The position numbers and the translations under genes are program-made. This document shows positions 21,883-32,530 of a stretch of DNA of 64,000 nt, piece by piece. Origin of the DNA: Culex pipiens pallens. Its lineage: Eukaryota > Arthropoda > Insecta > Diptera > Culicidae. The notes below the pieces were generated by a model. That model was given only the letters and a program-made list of their open reading frames with translations. It was not told where the DNA came from and searched no databases. Each line of letters begins with the position of its first letter. Within the stretch, counting starts at the first letter, position 1. The DNA lies in assembly GCF_016801865.2 (NCBI RefSeq), contig NC_068939.1:129360917-129424916 (forward strand). The letters are read 5' to 3'.

Positions 21883-24739
21883 TATTTATTAAAAACTGAA
21901 CCAAAAGATTCCAAGATATCCTAAAGTTGAAAGATAGGCTTTTTAAGTGACCGTTGGTAAAACAAACTAGATTTACACAAAACTCAAACTTCAAGAGGGT
22001 TTAATCATAGAAAGCAACAGTCCAGGCAACAAGTTCTAAGCAAAAAGTGTTAAAAGATCGCATTTTGATTTTGTTTTTGCATAAATACTATTCCGGAAAT
22101 AATTTTAAAGAAACAAGATGAACTACACATTCAAAAAAGGCATAACAATAGTAAAGATTAGAAGTTTTAATATTTTGTTTGTATTCAAGTTGTAATATTT
22201 CTGATTTTCTCTATTCCAATTTTGATAGGAAAAAAACAAGCTTCCTCTGTGATTTATTTTGACGGTAAAATTATCAGCATACTGTGGCAAAACTTTCACA
22301 AGTATCGTTGTCTATTACACTTTGAACAAATTTATGTTTTTTAAACAGCGTCTGATTACACACCAAGCCGAGTTGACAGAACTGAATGTAAATCCACCAC
22401 AGCAATAATAAATCATGATCACGGTTGTCATCGCAGGATCAACACAAACCTTTACGTTATCACCACGATCTTCATTGTTTGAAGTGACAGGTGCGGTTCA
22501 ATGGCAATGCGTTTTTATTCTCTACTCTTGATTTATTACAACTGCCAATAAAGTGAGGTTGGTAAAATACACACCCGAATGTTTTATCGGCTTTATCTTA
22601 AATTCGATACACCCAAAAGCTTTCGCCACAGTTTGCGTGCCTGTCATTTGACATCAAAGCCTCGTAATGTCATTATAGTGCTCAGTCATGGTCACACACT
22701 ACGCAGCACCGATAAAAGGTTTACAAAGCCCACCTAGAGCCTCGCTGAACGCACACGCACAAACAAGTTTGTTTGACGGAAAACTAATTCGGGAACTGAG
22801 CCTCGAACCGGAGATTACCGCGATAAGGGCGACCCCGCGGGGCTAATTTGTCCAGAGGCGTCACGTTGTGGTCATTTGTCTCCACGTGCGTAGTCTAAGT
22901 CTAAGCTAAATATTCCGGTTTTCCGCCTTTTCCAACCGCCCGATCAGTGTGAATGACAAATTTGCCTTTGGAAACTGGAACGCATTTTTTCGAGACGGCG
23001 GCCCATCAGATCGAAGGCAGAGGGGGTTCGTCGCTTGATGGTGATGAGCGTTACAAAACAACAAGACGACGAAGACATTTATACAGAGCCAGAGATTGAT
23101 ATGTGATTAAACGGTCAGATAAGGGGCCAAAAATCAGCAACAAATTATATTTCTATCAAAGCTAATTTGAATGCCGATTCAAACAGGAGATTTGCTTGAC
23201 TGGAAAGAGAGAGAGACTGTGACGGGACGGGAATTGGGAAGAAATTTGGCGGCAGCTTTGACCGCCAGGATGGATCGGCGGCGGCGACGGCGAAGACCTG
23301 AGTCGAAAAGCGGTTCCAGCAGGGCCTGACCAATGTCTCAATGTAACCAGGCGTGAATCCGCTTAACCCTTTGGTCTCCAAAGGACTTGTGCTGTTTATA
23401 TTGTGATTCCTTCTTCATTTAAGATTGTAAAGCAAATCAGTGAGACTTCGGACAACGTCATAATACCTAATCTAATCCAATATAATCTAATCTAATCTAA
23501 TATAATCTAATCTAATCTAATCTTATCTAATCTTATCTGGTTTAATCTAATCTCGTTTAAATTAGAAAAAAAAACATAAGAATAAATTATTAATACACTC
23601 CAAAAGTGCTGTATCAATTATTGTCTAACCAAATTTGGATTCTGTCAAATTTCAATACATTCTCGCATCTAAAAGAAAGAAAATGAATTTTCAAAATTGT
23701 ATGCATGGAGCCTAATGGGTTAAGATTTGTTATCTTTGGTTTTAAATCATTTCGCGATACAGGTTACGAAGGCAGCCTTGTGTAATCTAGGAATTTGGAG
23801 AAAATATTTTGCCGCAAACAAATGTTATCTGCGCCCTAGCAGAAATCGCATTATTTATTTAATTAAATGTCCAACTGGTTATCTGATTTTAAGTCCAACT
23901 TCGTGCGACCATAAAAGCTCTTGTATTTTAAACAACTCTAATTATAACTAATTACATCGAACAACAAACAATCTCCGCAAACATCTCAACCGATGATCCG
24001 TCCAATATTGACCAATCCAAATCCGATCAAACTCTTGAAGTCTTGAGCAGCCTCATCGACTGCATTGTCCCCATTGACATAAGCAAATAAACGCGTCCTC
24101 CTAATCGTGTTCATCAATCAACCAGCACCTGACGGTATTTGTGTGCTATCGGTTCGCAATCTCAATCGACAACTCAGTTTATTTTCATTTTATTTATTTT
24201 TTGCAAACGAGTGCCTCGATTCACCCCTTAAGAAAATCCACCTCGACCCCAACTCGACCCCTCTGCAGCGCATTAAATTGGACCTGTCCTATCAATTGTA
24301 CCGAATAGACGACGACGGTCCTGGGTCGACTCTTCACGAGTCACGAATTTCAAATTGTCATTACTCTCCTGGCGTCGTTTCGTCGTCGTCGTCGTCGATC
24401 GCTCAATTCAACAACCTTAACACTAATTAGCCATAAATTGCCGCCGGAGATGTTTTTTCTATCTCTGATGTGTTGTGTTGCAGATTTCTCAAATCTCTTT
24501 GCGCATGTTGTCCATTCATTTCCATATATGACCTACGACGACGGCGGCGACGTGATCTTCCTTGGGAGCAAACAATGTTTAAGCACGAGTCAATTGGCTG
24601 GAGGCGCTCTACATTCCGCTGTCTGTCCTGGCAGTGTGGTGGGTCGGCTGTAGAGTGGGGTGGCAATGTTATGAATTTTAAAAAAAAATACTATATATCT
24701 GGAGTTTTTTTTTTTTTAAAAAAAAAAAAGGTCCAATAA
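21883..24739. other. Long single-copy-looking non-coding region
   Basis: No gene is supported. From about 22340 to 23060 the DNA is non-repetitive with several GATAA/TTATC cores (22420-22600, 22710) and E-box-like CACGTG near 22885. This could be regulatory. A run of CGTCGTCGT triplets lies near 24378, and A/T homopolymers near 24690-24730. Frames of about 100 codons at 24107 and 24470 lack coding character. Confidence 0.3.
23463..23550. repeat. Pentanucleotide microsatellite (TCTAA)n, degenerate
   Basis: About 17 tandem copies of TCTAA with TATAA and TCTTA variants. Confidence 0.9.
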
Positions 24740-24962
24740 ACCAAATTTCCAGTTTTTGCTTTTTGGATGTGACCCTACCACTGGTCGTAGCAGGCGCCGG
24801 TATTGATCAGCATGATAGGGGCCTTTGAGAAGTTGCGAAGCGAGGAAAGATAGTTCCCACTCATCTTCCACGACTCGTGGATGTAATTTCTGGAGGTCCT
24901 GGTCAATAACGGAGTAGCAACTGCGGGTGGGCACCTATGCTTATGCTTATGCTTATTTATTC
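24740..24962 (+). mobile_element. Probable retroposon 3' end with ATGCTT tail
   Basis: About 200 bases of moderately GC-rich sequence end in CACCTATGCTTATGCTTATG, a short ATGCTT tandem tail of the kind seen at 3' ends of non-LTR elements. It follows an A/T homopolymer tract. No clear target duplication was found. Confidence 0.4.
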
Positions 24963-25430
24963 AAACAACACTTTATACTTACCTAGCTTCTCTCTACCTT
25001 GTATGATGGATAGTTATTAGAAAAGTAATTTGATTTTCTAAAAGATAAAATTAACCCTCTATAACCCAACTTCTAAATGGGCTTCGATCAAATTTTGGAT
25101 TTTGGTTTTGTCTTTTTTAATGTAAATATTTTTGTCCCTTATTTAACAACTTTAAATATTTTTGAAAAGGTATAAAAATTAAATTTAAGAGCAATGGATT
25201 CAACATTCGGTTGAAAAAAAGGAGTTTTAAAATGTATTATATACCTGAGGGAAATCGGAAACTTCTACGAAATCGACCAATTTCGACCATTTTTTTACGT
25301 CACAGTGGTCCGAAACCGAAATCTAGCGTGACAAAATTGATAGCGGCCACACGTTAAGATTTAGAGCTTTGGTGTCTTCGGGACAAATGATCAGGGCCAA
25401 TAGGAGCATCTTTTGGTATGGTGGACATTA
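24963..25430. other. AT-rich non-coding DNA
   Basis: Ends in a block around GGTGTCTTCGGGACAAATGATCAGG that may belong to another copy of a fold-back family. No gene. Confidence 0.35.
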
Positions 25431-26652
25431 GGGTGGTCCAAAATTTAGGGTGGTTCAGAATTTTTATATTGATGGGATGACGAGATAGCGCTTTAGTGTC
25501 TTCAGAAAAGTTGTAGAGAACACCATTTTGAAAAACTTTGCTGAAGAGCACAAAGCTCTATCTTCAAACGGAAAGTTTCTAGAGCCATTTTTGTAATTTA
25601 GGTTGAAGTGTTTATGAAAAAATGAGTTTTTTGGACTTATCAACTCTGGCTTGTGTCGTAGCGAGTGGGTGTCTTGTAGACATTTGTAGAGCTTATCAAA
25701 ACCCACATTTATCTTCCAAGAGAGAAAAAATCGGACCTTTCAAACGAAAGTTATAGCCAAAATACGACGAAAAAGACGCCATTTTGAAATGTGAATAACT
25801 CGAAAAGGTGGTGGAGTTTGACCTAGCTCTTAAAAACATCTGAAAGTACACTTTTAGAGTACATTTGCAGAAAATATCTCGGGGGTATTTTTTGTTTAAC
25901 TTATTTAATCTCAATTTGAAAATGATCATTTTTTAATCGTTTTTTGTCCATAACTTTTGATACAATTGACCAAAATTCATTTTTCAAGAATAAAAATGTT
26001 CATTTTGACAAGCTTTACAATCGTCTAGAAGGGCTCAAAAATGTACAAAATGATCTAGTGGTTGTAAAAGAAGAAACAAGTTTTGGCTGAAATATTTCAG
26101 GAATAAATTTAATTATTTTGTTGATTCCTGAAATATTTTAGCCAAAACTTGTTTCTTCTTTTACAACCACTAGATCATTTTGTACATTTTTGAGCCCTTC
26201 TAGACGATTGTAAAGCTTGTCAAAATGAACATTTTTATTCTTGAAAAATGAATTTTGGTCAATTCTATCAAAAGTTATGGGCAAAAAACGATTAAAAAAT
26301 GATCATTTTCAAATTGAGATTAAATTAGTTAAACAAAAAAAACCCCGAGATATTTTTATCAAATGTACTCTAAAATGTGTACTTTCAGATGCTTCTAAGA
26401 GCGGGGTCAAGCTCCGCCACCTTTTCGAGTTATTCACATTTCAAAATGGCGTCTTTTTCGTCGTATTTTGGCTATAACATTCGTTTTAAAGGTCCAATTT
26501 TTGCTCTCTTGGAAGATAAATGTGTGTTTTGATAAGCTCTACAAATGTCTAGAAGACACCAACTCGCTACGACACAAGCCAGAGTTGATAAGTTCAAAAA
26601 ACTCAGCTATTTATTTTCTGGTAGAAAGCTTTTTTCCAAAAATTCACCACCC
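25431..26652. mobile_element. TA-flanked palindromic element (arms about 485 bp, loop about 18 bp)
   Basis: Outer ends GGGTGGT.. at 25431 and ..ACCACCC at 26652 are flanked by TA on both sides (25429-25430, 26653-26654). The near-perfect inner palindrome spans about 25617-26612 around a tiny loop at 26108-26125. Key arm blocks are GACAAGCTTTACAATCGTCT and ACTAGATCATTTTGTACA. The left end has an extra 180 bases (25431-25616) without a partner. TA duplication suggests a Tc1/mariner-like enzyme in trans. Such a long, almost loop-less palindrome should be unstable in cloning. Confidence 0.85.
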
Positions 26653-26654
26653 TA

Positions 26655-28134
26655 ACTTGGCACGGACTTCGCCTCTTCGGTCCAATGTTCTTCAAAGGCA
26701 CCGACAAATCTGAACGCACTCGTGACGTTCATGCGTGACAACAGCATTTTTCCCAAAGCCAAACTGTTAATTAGAACCGCTAGAGATAAGCTCTCAGCTG
26801 TCGGAACGGAATGTTTAGGCCAAGTAATCTTCTTCACTTTCAATTTCGTTTGCACAGCCAACTTTTAAGTCCACACCACCTTTTTGAGCGCTGGATGTGG
26901 TGAGCCCAAAAAAGCATGCTTGAGAAATCAGTCTCATGCCCATATTGGTCTTCGGCTTGAGCATTCTTCACCACAAATCCAAGGCCTGTGCATGGCATGC
27001 GATGCACATGGCTTTTGGAGCCCATTCATGAATCGATGGAAGTCCCCCACCCCCTCGGCTGTTGTGACCCCGAGTGGCCATTGGCAAATTTGTTTATTGT
27101 GATGTTTCAATTTGTGTCCGAAAAATTTCTTCATGTCAATGGGGTCCGAAGTTATCGCTAAATCTTTCCCCCGACAGGGCAATGTTTTGCGGCCGATTGG
27201 CAGCCGAGGATAAGCATAATGCATTGGGGTGTATGTTGGTCGATGATGTTTTTATTTTGAGCGAACATATTTGCTCGAGTTGCAACATGGCTTGATTATC
27301 TTGAAACATGATCTGAAAAGATTTATTTACAGAATTAGTTTTGAAGGTTCAGAAACTATGAGCAAATCTTTCTGTTATTTTGTTTCCAACCAACAATTTT
27401 GAAAATTTCATCATTTTGGTAACTGGTCTGCCCTACCTTTGCAGAAATAAACCCAACATGATTTCATAAAGAAAATTAAAAAACGGTTCTCCGTAACATT
27501 CCACGATGTCATAAATCAGTTTTTGGCCCAGTTTAAAACGGAAATCTTTTGTGGTCACCTAGCCACAAAAAAACGCACTTTCATCAGTGGCCACGCAAGA
27601 ACGTCCATCATCGAAAAGACCTTTGCAAATATTTCATGCTCAACGGCTTAAGATTGGCGGCTCGATTACGGCCCAAAGACACTATTCGCCTCCTGCTCCC
27701 GATGATGACGAACCCGCGGTTCGAAAAGTCGTGATTTACGCGTCGGACATTCTGGGCACCCCCCCTCAAGGGATTATGTGTGCGCCACGGTGTGTTGTGG
27801 CCTGCTTTATCAAACTTGACATCGATTTCACCTTATTTGGGATCACACGCGGCTGCAGAGTTACGATGACGGATCCTGGGTGCCGCTACTGCGTGTGCGC
27901 GCGCTCCTTAAGTATGAATTATGACTGCTGCTGCTGCGGCTACTTGACCTGGACCAGATTTGCGCGCGCACATTTCTAAAGGTGCACAGTGGGTCAATAG
28001 GTGTTTTCTGAGGTTATGACCAAAGAAGTTATTTTGATGATAATGTCTAAGTTTTATAAAGGAATTTATGATCGATTCAGTGTCCTTCAAATTTTCATAG
28101 ATATTCAAAATAGCATTTTTATTTTTTTACTAAC
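26655..28134. other. Single-copy-looking non-coding region
   Basis: Balanced base composition and no repeats. A 130-codon frame on the plus strand (27587-27979) starts MATQERPSSK and stays open through a Cys-rich end (YDCCCCGYL), but has no homologue I recognise, no splice context and an atypical codon mix. I do not call it a gene. Candidate regulatory DNA. Confidence 0.3.
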
Positions 28135-28514
28135 CCGTGTTGGTATTCTCGCTCTCTCCCGAGAAACATTCCTCTCTCTCGAGTTATCACCGCGAGTCTC
28201 GAGCTGCCGAGAGCAACTCACCGATTGCCCGTGCACTCCTGCGCTCACGAACCGGCTTGCTCGTGAGCCAGATTTGCTCGCGAGCGAGAAGTAAAACGAG
28301 TTGGTAACCCGCGCCGTTAGGATTCATAAGCCTGATAAACAAATTGCTAGCTTGGAACGAAATGCTAGCATGAAACGCTCGCGAGCACTCGCGATGAGAG
28401 CGAGAGCAAGAACGAAAATAGGAGCGCGAGTGAGGAGAGGAAAGTACTACAAGAACTCTCCCTTGCTCGCGAGCAAGCAAAGCTATCCTTCTTCTCACTC
28501 GAATTCCAACACTG
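28135..28514. mobile_element. hAT-like MITE with GAGCG-rich interior
   Basis: Ends CCGTGTTGGTATTCTCG and, inverted, CAGTGTTGGAATTCGAG. Eight-base flanks TTACTAAC and ATGTTAAC match at five positions, so the duplication is eroded. The inside is full of palindromic GCTCGCGAGC and GAGCGAGAGC motifs, like the element at 63032-63341. No transposase. Confidence 0.55.
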
Positions 28515-28936
28515 ATGTTAACATTTGCGCTTAAATAACTATTTAGAAAAGCGGGTTATTTAGAAAAGGTGGGACCTAAAATTAAATTTACTACACAAAA
28601 TGATGAAGCTTATTGTTAAGGCGTTAAAGCGGACCAGACAATGCCCAATGACCTCGTAATTTGGCCGTCAAGTTCTCAACCATTCTGAAATCGATTCGTT
28701 TTTTTTTTTGTAAGGGTATATCTCAGAAACTAATTGTCCAATTATTGAAGTCTCAGAAAGAAAATTGTAATAAAAATAAGTTAAGAATAAAAAAAAGAAA
28801 ATTGAAAAAAAGCCTTAAAAAAAATAACAGGAAGTTTTCTAAAAAAAAAAATCCCTGTTCCTGAGAGGAACACCCGTGAAGAGTATCGGGGCCGGCATTT
28901 ACAACGCGGATTCAGTGACAGTTTATTAATCAACTT
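28515..28936. other. AT-rich spacer
   Basis: Poly-A-rich DNA; the Lys-rich frame at 28661 simply reads this composition. Confidence 0.4.
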
Positions 28937-28947
28937 AATGTTAACAT

Positions 28948-29343
28948 GCCGGGACCGTGGTGTAGAGGTAAGCGTGGTTGCCTCTCACCCAGTCGGCCTG
29001 GGTTTGATCCCAAATTTTGAGACGAGATTTGTCTGATCACGCCTTCCGTCGGACAGGGAAGTAAATGTTGGTCCCGGTCTAACCTAGTGGTTAGGTCGTT
29101 AGCTCAGTCCAGGAGCAGGAGTCGTCTCCCTGGGTCCTGCCTCGGTGGAGTCGCTGGTAGGCAGTTGGACTAACAATCCAAAGGTCGTCAGTTCGAATCC
29201 CGGGGTGGATGGAAGCTTAGGTGTGAAAAGAGGTTTGCAATTGCCTCAACAATCAAGCCTTCGGACACCTAGTTTCGAGTAGGAATCTCGCAACCGAGAA
29301 CGCCAAGGCAATGCTGTAGAGCGAATAATTTGATTTTTTTTTG
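28948..29343 (+). mobile_element. Composite tRNA-derived SINE (about 396 bp)
   Basis: An 11-bp direct repeat, AATGTTAACAT, flanks it at 28937-28947 and 29344-29354. The head has an A box (TGGTGTAGAGGTAAGCG) and a B box (GGGTTTGATCCCA), resembling the Feilai-type SINE heads of mosquitoes. A second tRNA-like part follows, with ACCTAGTGGTTAGG and a later GGACTAACAATCC stem loop plus B box GTTCGAATCCCGG (about 29160-29205). The tail has a LINE-like body and ends in a T run. Two tRNA-related modules in one element recall the Twin architecture, but the length is greater. Confidence 0.8.
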
Positions 29344-29379
29344 AATGTTAACATGTTAAGGTTAATGTTAACATTCCAT

Positions 29380-29562
29380 AGGTTGTCTTCCTAAGGTGTC
29401 GTGATAAGGTCCAGTTTGTGACGATACACTACCTTCCCTTTACTAAGCAATCGAATCCAGGAGGGAAAAGGTCACCAGTTGTGTTGGTCCGAGCCGGGAT
29501 TTGAACCCCGATCTACCGTTTACGAGGCGGAAGTGTTATCACTGGGCTACGTGTCTCGGTCA
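29380..29562 (-). mobile_element. tRNA-derived SINE or fragment
   Basis: Minus strand from about 29558: GTAGCCCAGTGATAACAC (A box), CCGCCTCGTAAACGG stem, then GGGGTTCAAATCCCGGC (B box). The body continues to about 29380. No clean target duplication is seen. Together with the previous SINE it makes a tail-to-tail pair. Confidence 0.65.
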
Positions 29563-29806
29563 AGTTTTCTCAGATTTTTAAAAATATTTATTCAGAGGTG
29601 GCATTCCATCATAAAACGGAAAATGTTGAAATTTCCATAAATTATAACCCAAAACAAAAGTTACTTTAACTCCAACAGGGTGCACTTTATCAAAAAATCG
29701 GAGCAGTTCTATTGCAAATTTAATTAGGGCTGTAATTTTTATTTAGTTTCCGTTTTGCCATTTAAAAAAATATCATCAATCATACATTTTTCTGTCACGT
29801 TTTGGT

Positions 29807-30528
29807 TTTGGGTTTGGGTTTGGGTTTGGGTTTGGGTTTGGGTTTGGGTTTGGGTTTGGGTTTGGGTTTGGGTTTGGGTTTGGGTTTGGGTTTGGGTTTG
29901 GGTTTGGGTTTGGGTTTGGGTTTGGGTTTGGGTTTGGGTTTGGGTTTGGGTTTGGGTTTGGGTTTGGGTTTGGGTTTGGGTTTGGGTTTGGGTTTGGGTT
30001 TGGGTTTGGGTTTGGGTTTGGGTTTGGGTTTGGGTTTGGGTTTGGGTTTGGGTTTGGGTTTGGGTTTGGGTTTGGGTTTGGGTTTGGGTTTGGGTTTGGG
30101 TTTGGGTTTGGGTTTGGGTTTGGGTTTGGGTTTGGGTTTGGGTTTGGGTTTGGGTTTGGGTTTGGGTTTGGGTTTGGGTTTGGGTTTGGGTTTGGGTTTG
30201 GGTTTGGGTTTGGGTTTGGGTTTGGGTTTGGGTTTGGGTTTGGGTTTGGGTTTGGGTTTGGGTTTGGGTTTGGGTTTGGGTTTGGGTTTGGGTTTGGGTT
30301 TGGGTTTGGGTTTGGGTTTGGGTTTGGGTTTGGGTTTGGGTTTGGGTTTGGGTTTGGGTTTGGGTTTGGGTTTGGGTTTGGGTTTGGGTTTGGGTTTGGG
30401 TTTGGGTTTGGGTTTGGGTTTGGGTTTGGGTTTGGGTTTGGGTTTGGGTTTGGGTTTGGGTTTGGGTTTGGGTTTGGGTTTGGGTTTGGGTTTGGGTTTG
30501 GGTTTGGGTTTGGGTTTGGGTTTGGGTT
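29807..30528. repeat. Perfect hexanucleotide array (TTTGGG)n, about 120 copies
   Basis: 722 bases of TTTGGG without a visible error except at the two edges. The plus strand carries three-G tracts every six bases, ideal for G-quadruplexes; the motif resembles ciliate telomere repeats (TTTTGGGG) but not the insect TTAGG. Three frames read through it as (VW)n, (GL)n and (FG)n; these are not genes. Confidence 0.98.
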
Positions 30529-30648
30529 TTGGATTTGGTTTGTTTTTGAATGTAATTGAATTGATTTTTGGATATTTATTCCATTTAACAGTACATTTTT
30601 ACTGTCTGGCTATACTGTTATGAGATTTTAACACTTATTAGAAAACTA

Positions 30649-30838
30649 CACAGAAAAAAATAATATAAATTTGGAAGCTTTAATTTTGGAAGGTTGAATA
30701 TTACATCTTTTATGATGTAATTTTACCTCAATTTAGACTGAAAAAGTGACATTACACCAGAAAAGTGGTAAAATTACACATTTCCAGAGGTAAAATTACA
30801 CCTTTTTTCTGACATAAAAGATGTGTTTTTTTTCTGTG
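30649..30838. mobile_element. TA-flanked MITE (CACAGAAAAAAA ends)
   Basis: CACAGAAAAAAATAA at the left is inverted as TTTTTTTTCTGTG at the right, with TA on both sides (30647-30648, 30839-30840). The interior is symmetric too (GATGTAATTTTACC / GGTAAAATTACACC). A lone end (CACAGAAAAAAATAACATAG) occurs near 31563. Confidence 0.85.
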
Positions 30839-30840
30839 TA

Positions 30841-32530
30841 TATATCTATACAAGGTGGTTCAACATTTTTTTATTTTGATTAAAAAAAGCCAATCAATAT
30901 CTATTTGACATTTCCGATAATTTTGGATAAAATGTCATGGTTTGTAGCCATTTAATTATAAGTTACTCCTTTTTGGACAATATTTCTTCAATTCTTCCAC
31001 CGTGTGACCTGACCAGATTTCACCGCAATTTCGCGCCCAGTTTGCTCCACATACTGCTACCTCTTACCCACAGACACACTACTCCGACCAAAATACTTAT
31101 GTCAAAACTATATCATAATTACTTTATGATTTCTAACATATTTCTCTTGTCAGCGGTGATTGATTACCGAATGGGCGCGTGAGCTCGAAAACTGGATATT
31201 ATTGTTCAGTGCAGGTTATATTCGCGCTCAATCTTTTCAGTTTTTATTTTCATCTATCTCTATCCTTTTTTTTTCAAAAGAGATCCAACGATTGAAAGAC
31301 ATTGAAAGACCTCAACCAGACAAAAAAAAAGAACACGAGGAAGAGAACTCGATGATAATGGATCTTATCGTAATTAATCTGTGGTCGGTGGCACAACAAC
31401 CCGGGTTGGAGCGCTATTCGGGCGAGGCCAAATGGAACGTACGACGACGTTTATGCACTTCATCCAAACCGGAGTGTGCCCCAAAAAGTCAGGTGGAAAC
31501 GGGCACCACTCCTTTCAGGTTCAGATCTCGGTTTGGGGTATGGTAGCAGAATCGAACTAAACACAGAAAAAAATAACATAGATATGGGGTTAAAGAAAGT
31601 CGCTAAGGTCGCTGGCAAGGTTTAGTCAGAGATAAATGAAACGGGAATAATAATAAAATTTTGAAAATATATTGAAAACAAATTATTTTCAAAGAGAGCA
31701 TGGTAACGTTAATAAGGAATGCCAAAAAACAAGAATTATAGCTGAAGTCTGGAAGACCATAGAAGTGTCTCTTTGCCTGTGACATTCCCCTTCGAACCGT
31801 ATAAGTTGAATCAAATTTCGACCGATGTCCAAATTGTGGTAAAACAATCGCTTATGGCTACCGTCACAGACTCCGGCGGACGAAATCTCTACTCACCATT
31901 CAGTGAGGCAACAACGCGTCGACCAATGGCATGATTACAGCGCCCAGATATGACGGAACCATTTATATGGCATTCGCTCCGATTGATATCTGTATTCGTT
32001 TTGTTTGCCCCGTCCCGGAGCCTGATTGAATGGACGCGGTTTCGGATTTCGGAATGATTTATTAATTGGTTCCGCGATGATAGAGTGAAACGAGGTGTGT
32101 TTGTTAGTTTTTTTTTTAAATCAAGCGTTCATTTCGGAATTGGCGAAAATGGTTAAACGTTATCACTATTGTAGTTGTACCGCTATAAATTTCTACTGGA
32201 CACGCGCGCGGGTGTGTCCCCACTAAATTGACCTGGAAAGCATTCTACGGGGTTTGCTTGTCTGCGCATAAGTTTTGGAGGGTCGAGCCGTATAAATGTT
32301 ACAATGTAAATATATATAATGTGTATATATTGTCAGGACGAAAAAACGGGGATTAGTTAGTAAGTTGTAAGGATTTACTACTGCACGTCATCTTCTTCCT
32401 CCTCAGTCCACAAAAGTATGGGTCACACACAACGGAAGGACACTCCAGGAATAACTGCTTCTCATTCGGCCGTAAACTTTGACACACAATCTCGTGGAGG
32501 ATCTCCACGGTTCGGACGGTGAACGGACTC
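30841..32530. other. 3' flank of the membrane-protein gene
   Basis: Non-repetitive DNA with a GC-richer part at 31380-31530 and 31850-32090. A 128-codon frame at 31160-31546 has no recognisable domain or splice partner. Nothing else is supported. Confidence 0.35.

Noticed and set aside
27587..27979. 130-codon gene on the plus strand
   Set aside because: No recognisable domain, weak start context, no splice or poly(A) signal; probably an open frame in GC-richer non-coding DNA.
29807..30528. True telomere or chromosome end
   Set aside because: Unique sequence and a gene lie on both sides, and dipterans do not use telomerase repeats.
29755..30623. Proteins of (VW)n and (GL)n, about 270 codons
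   Set aside because: They are readings of the TTTGGG array in different frames.
31160..31546. 128-codon gene on the plus strand
   Set aside because: Low-complexity composition and no domain; no supporting neighbours.
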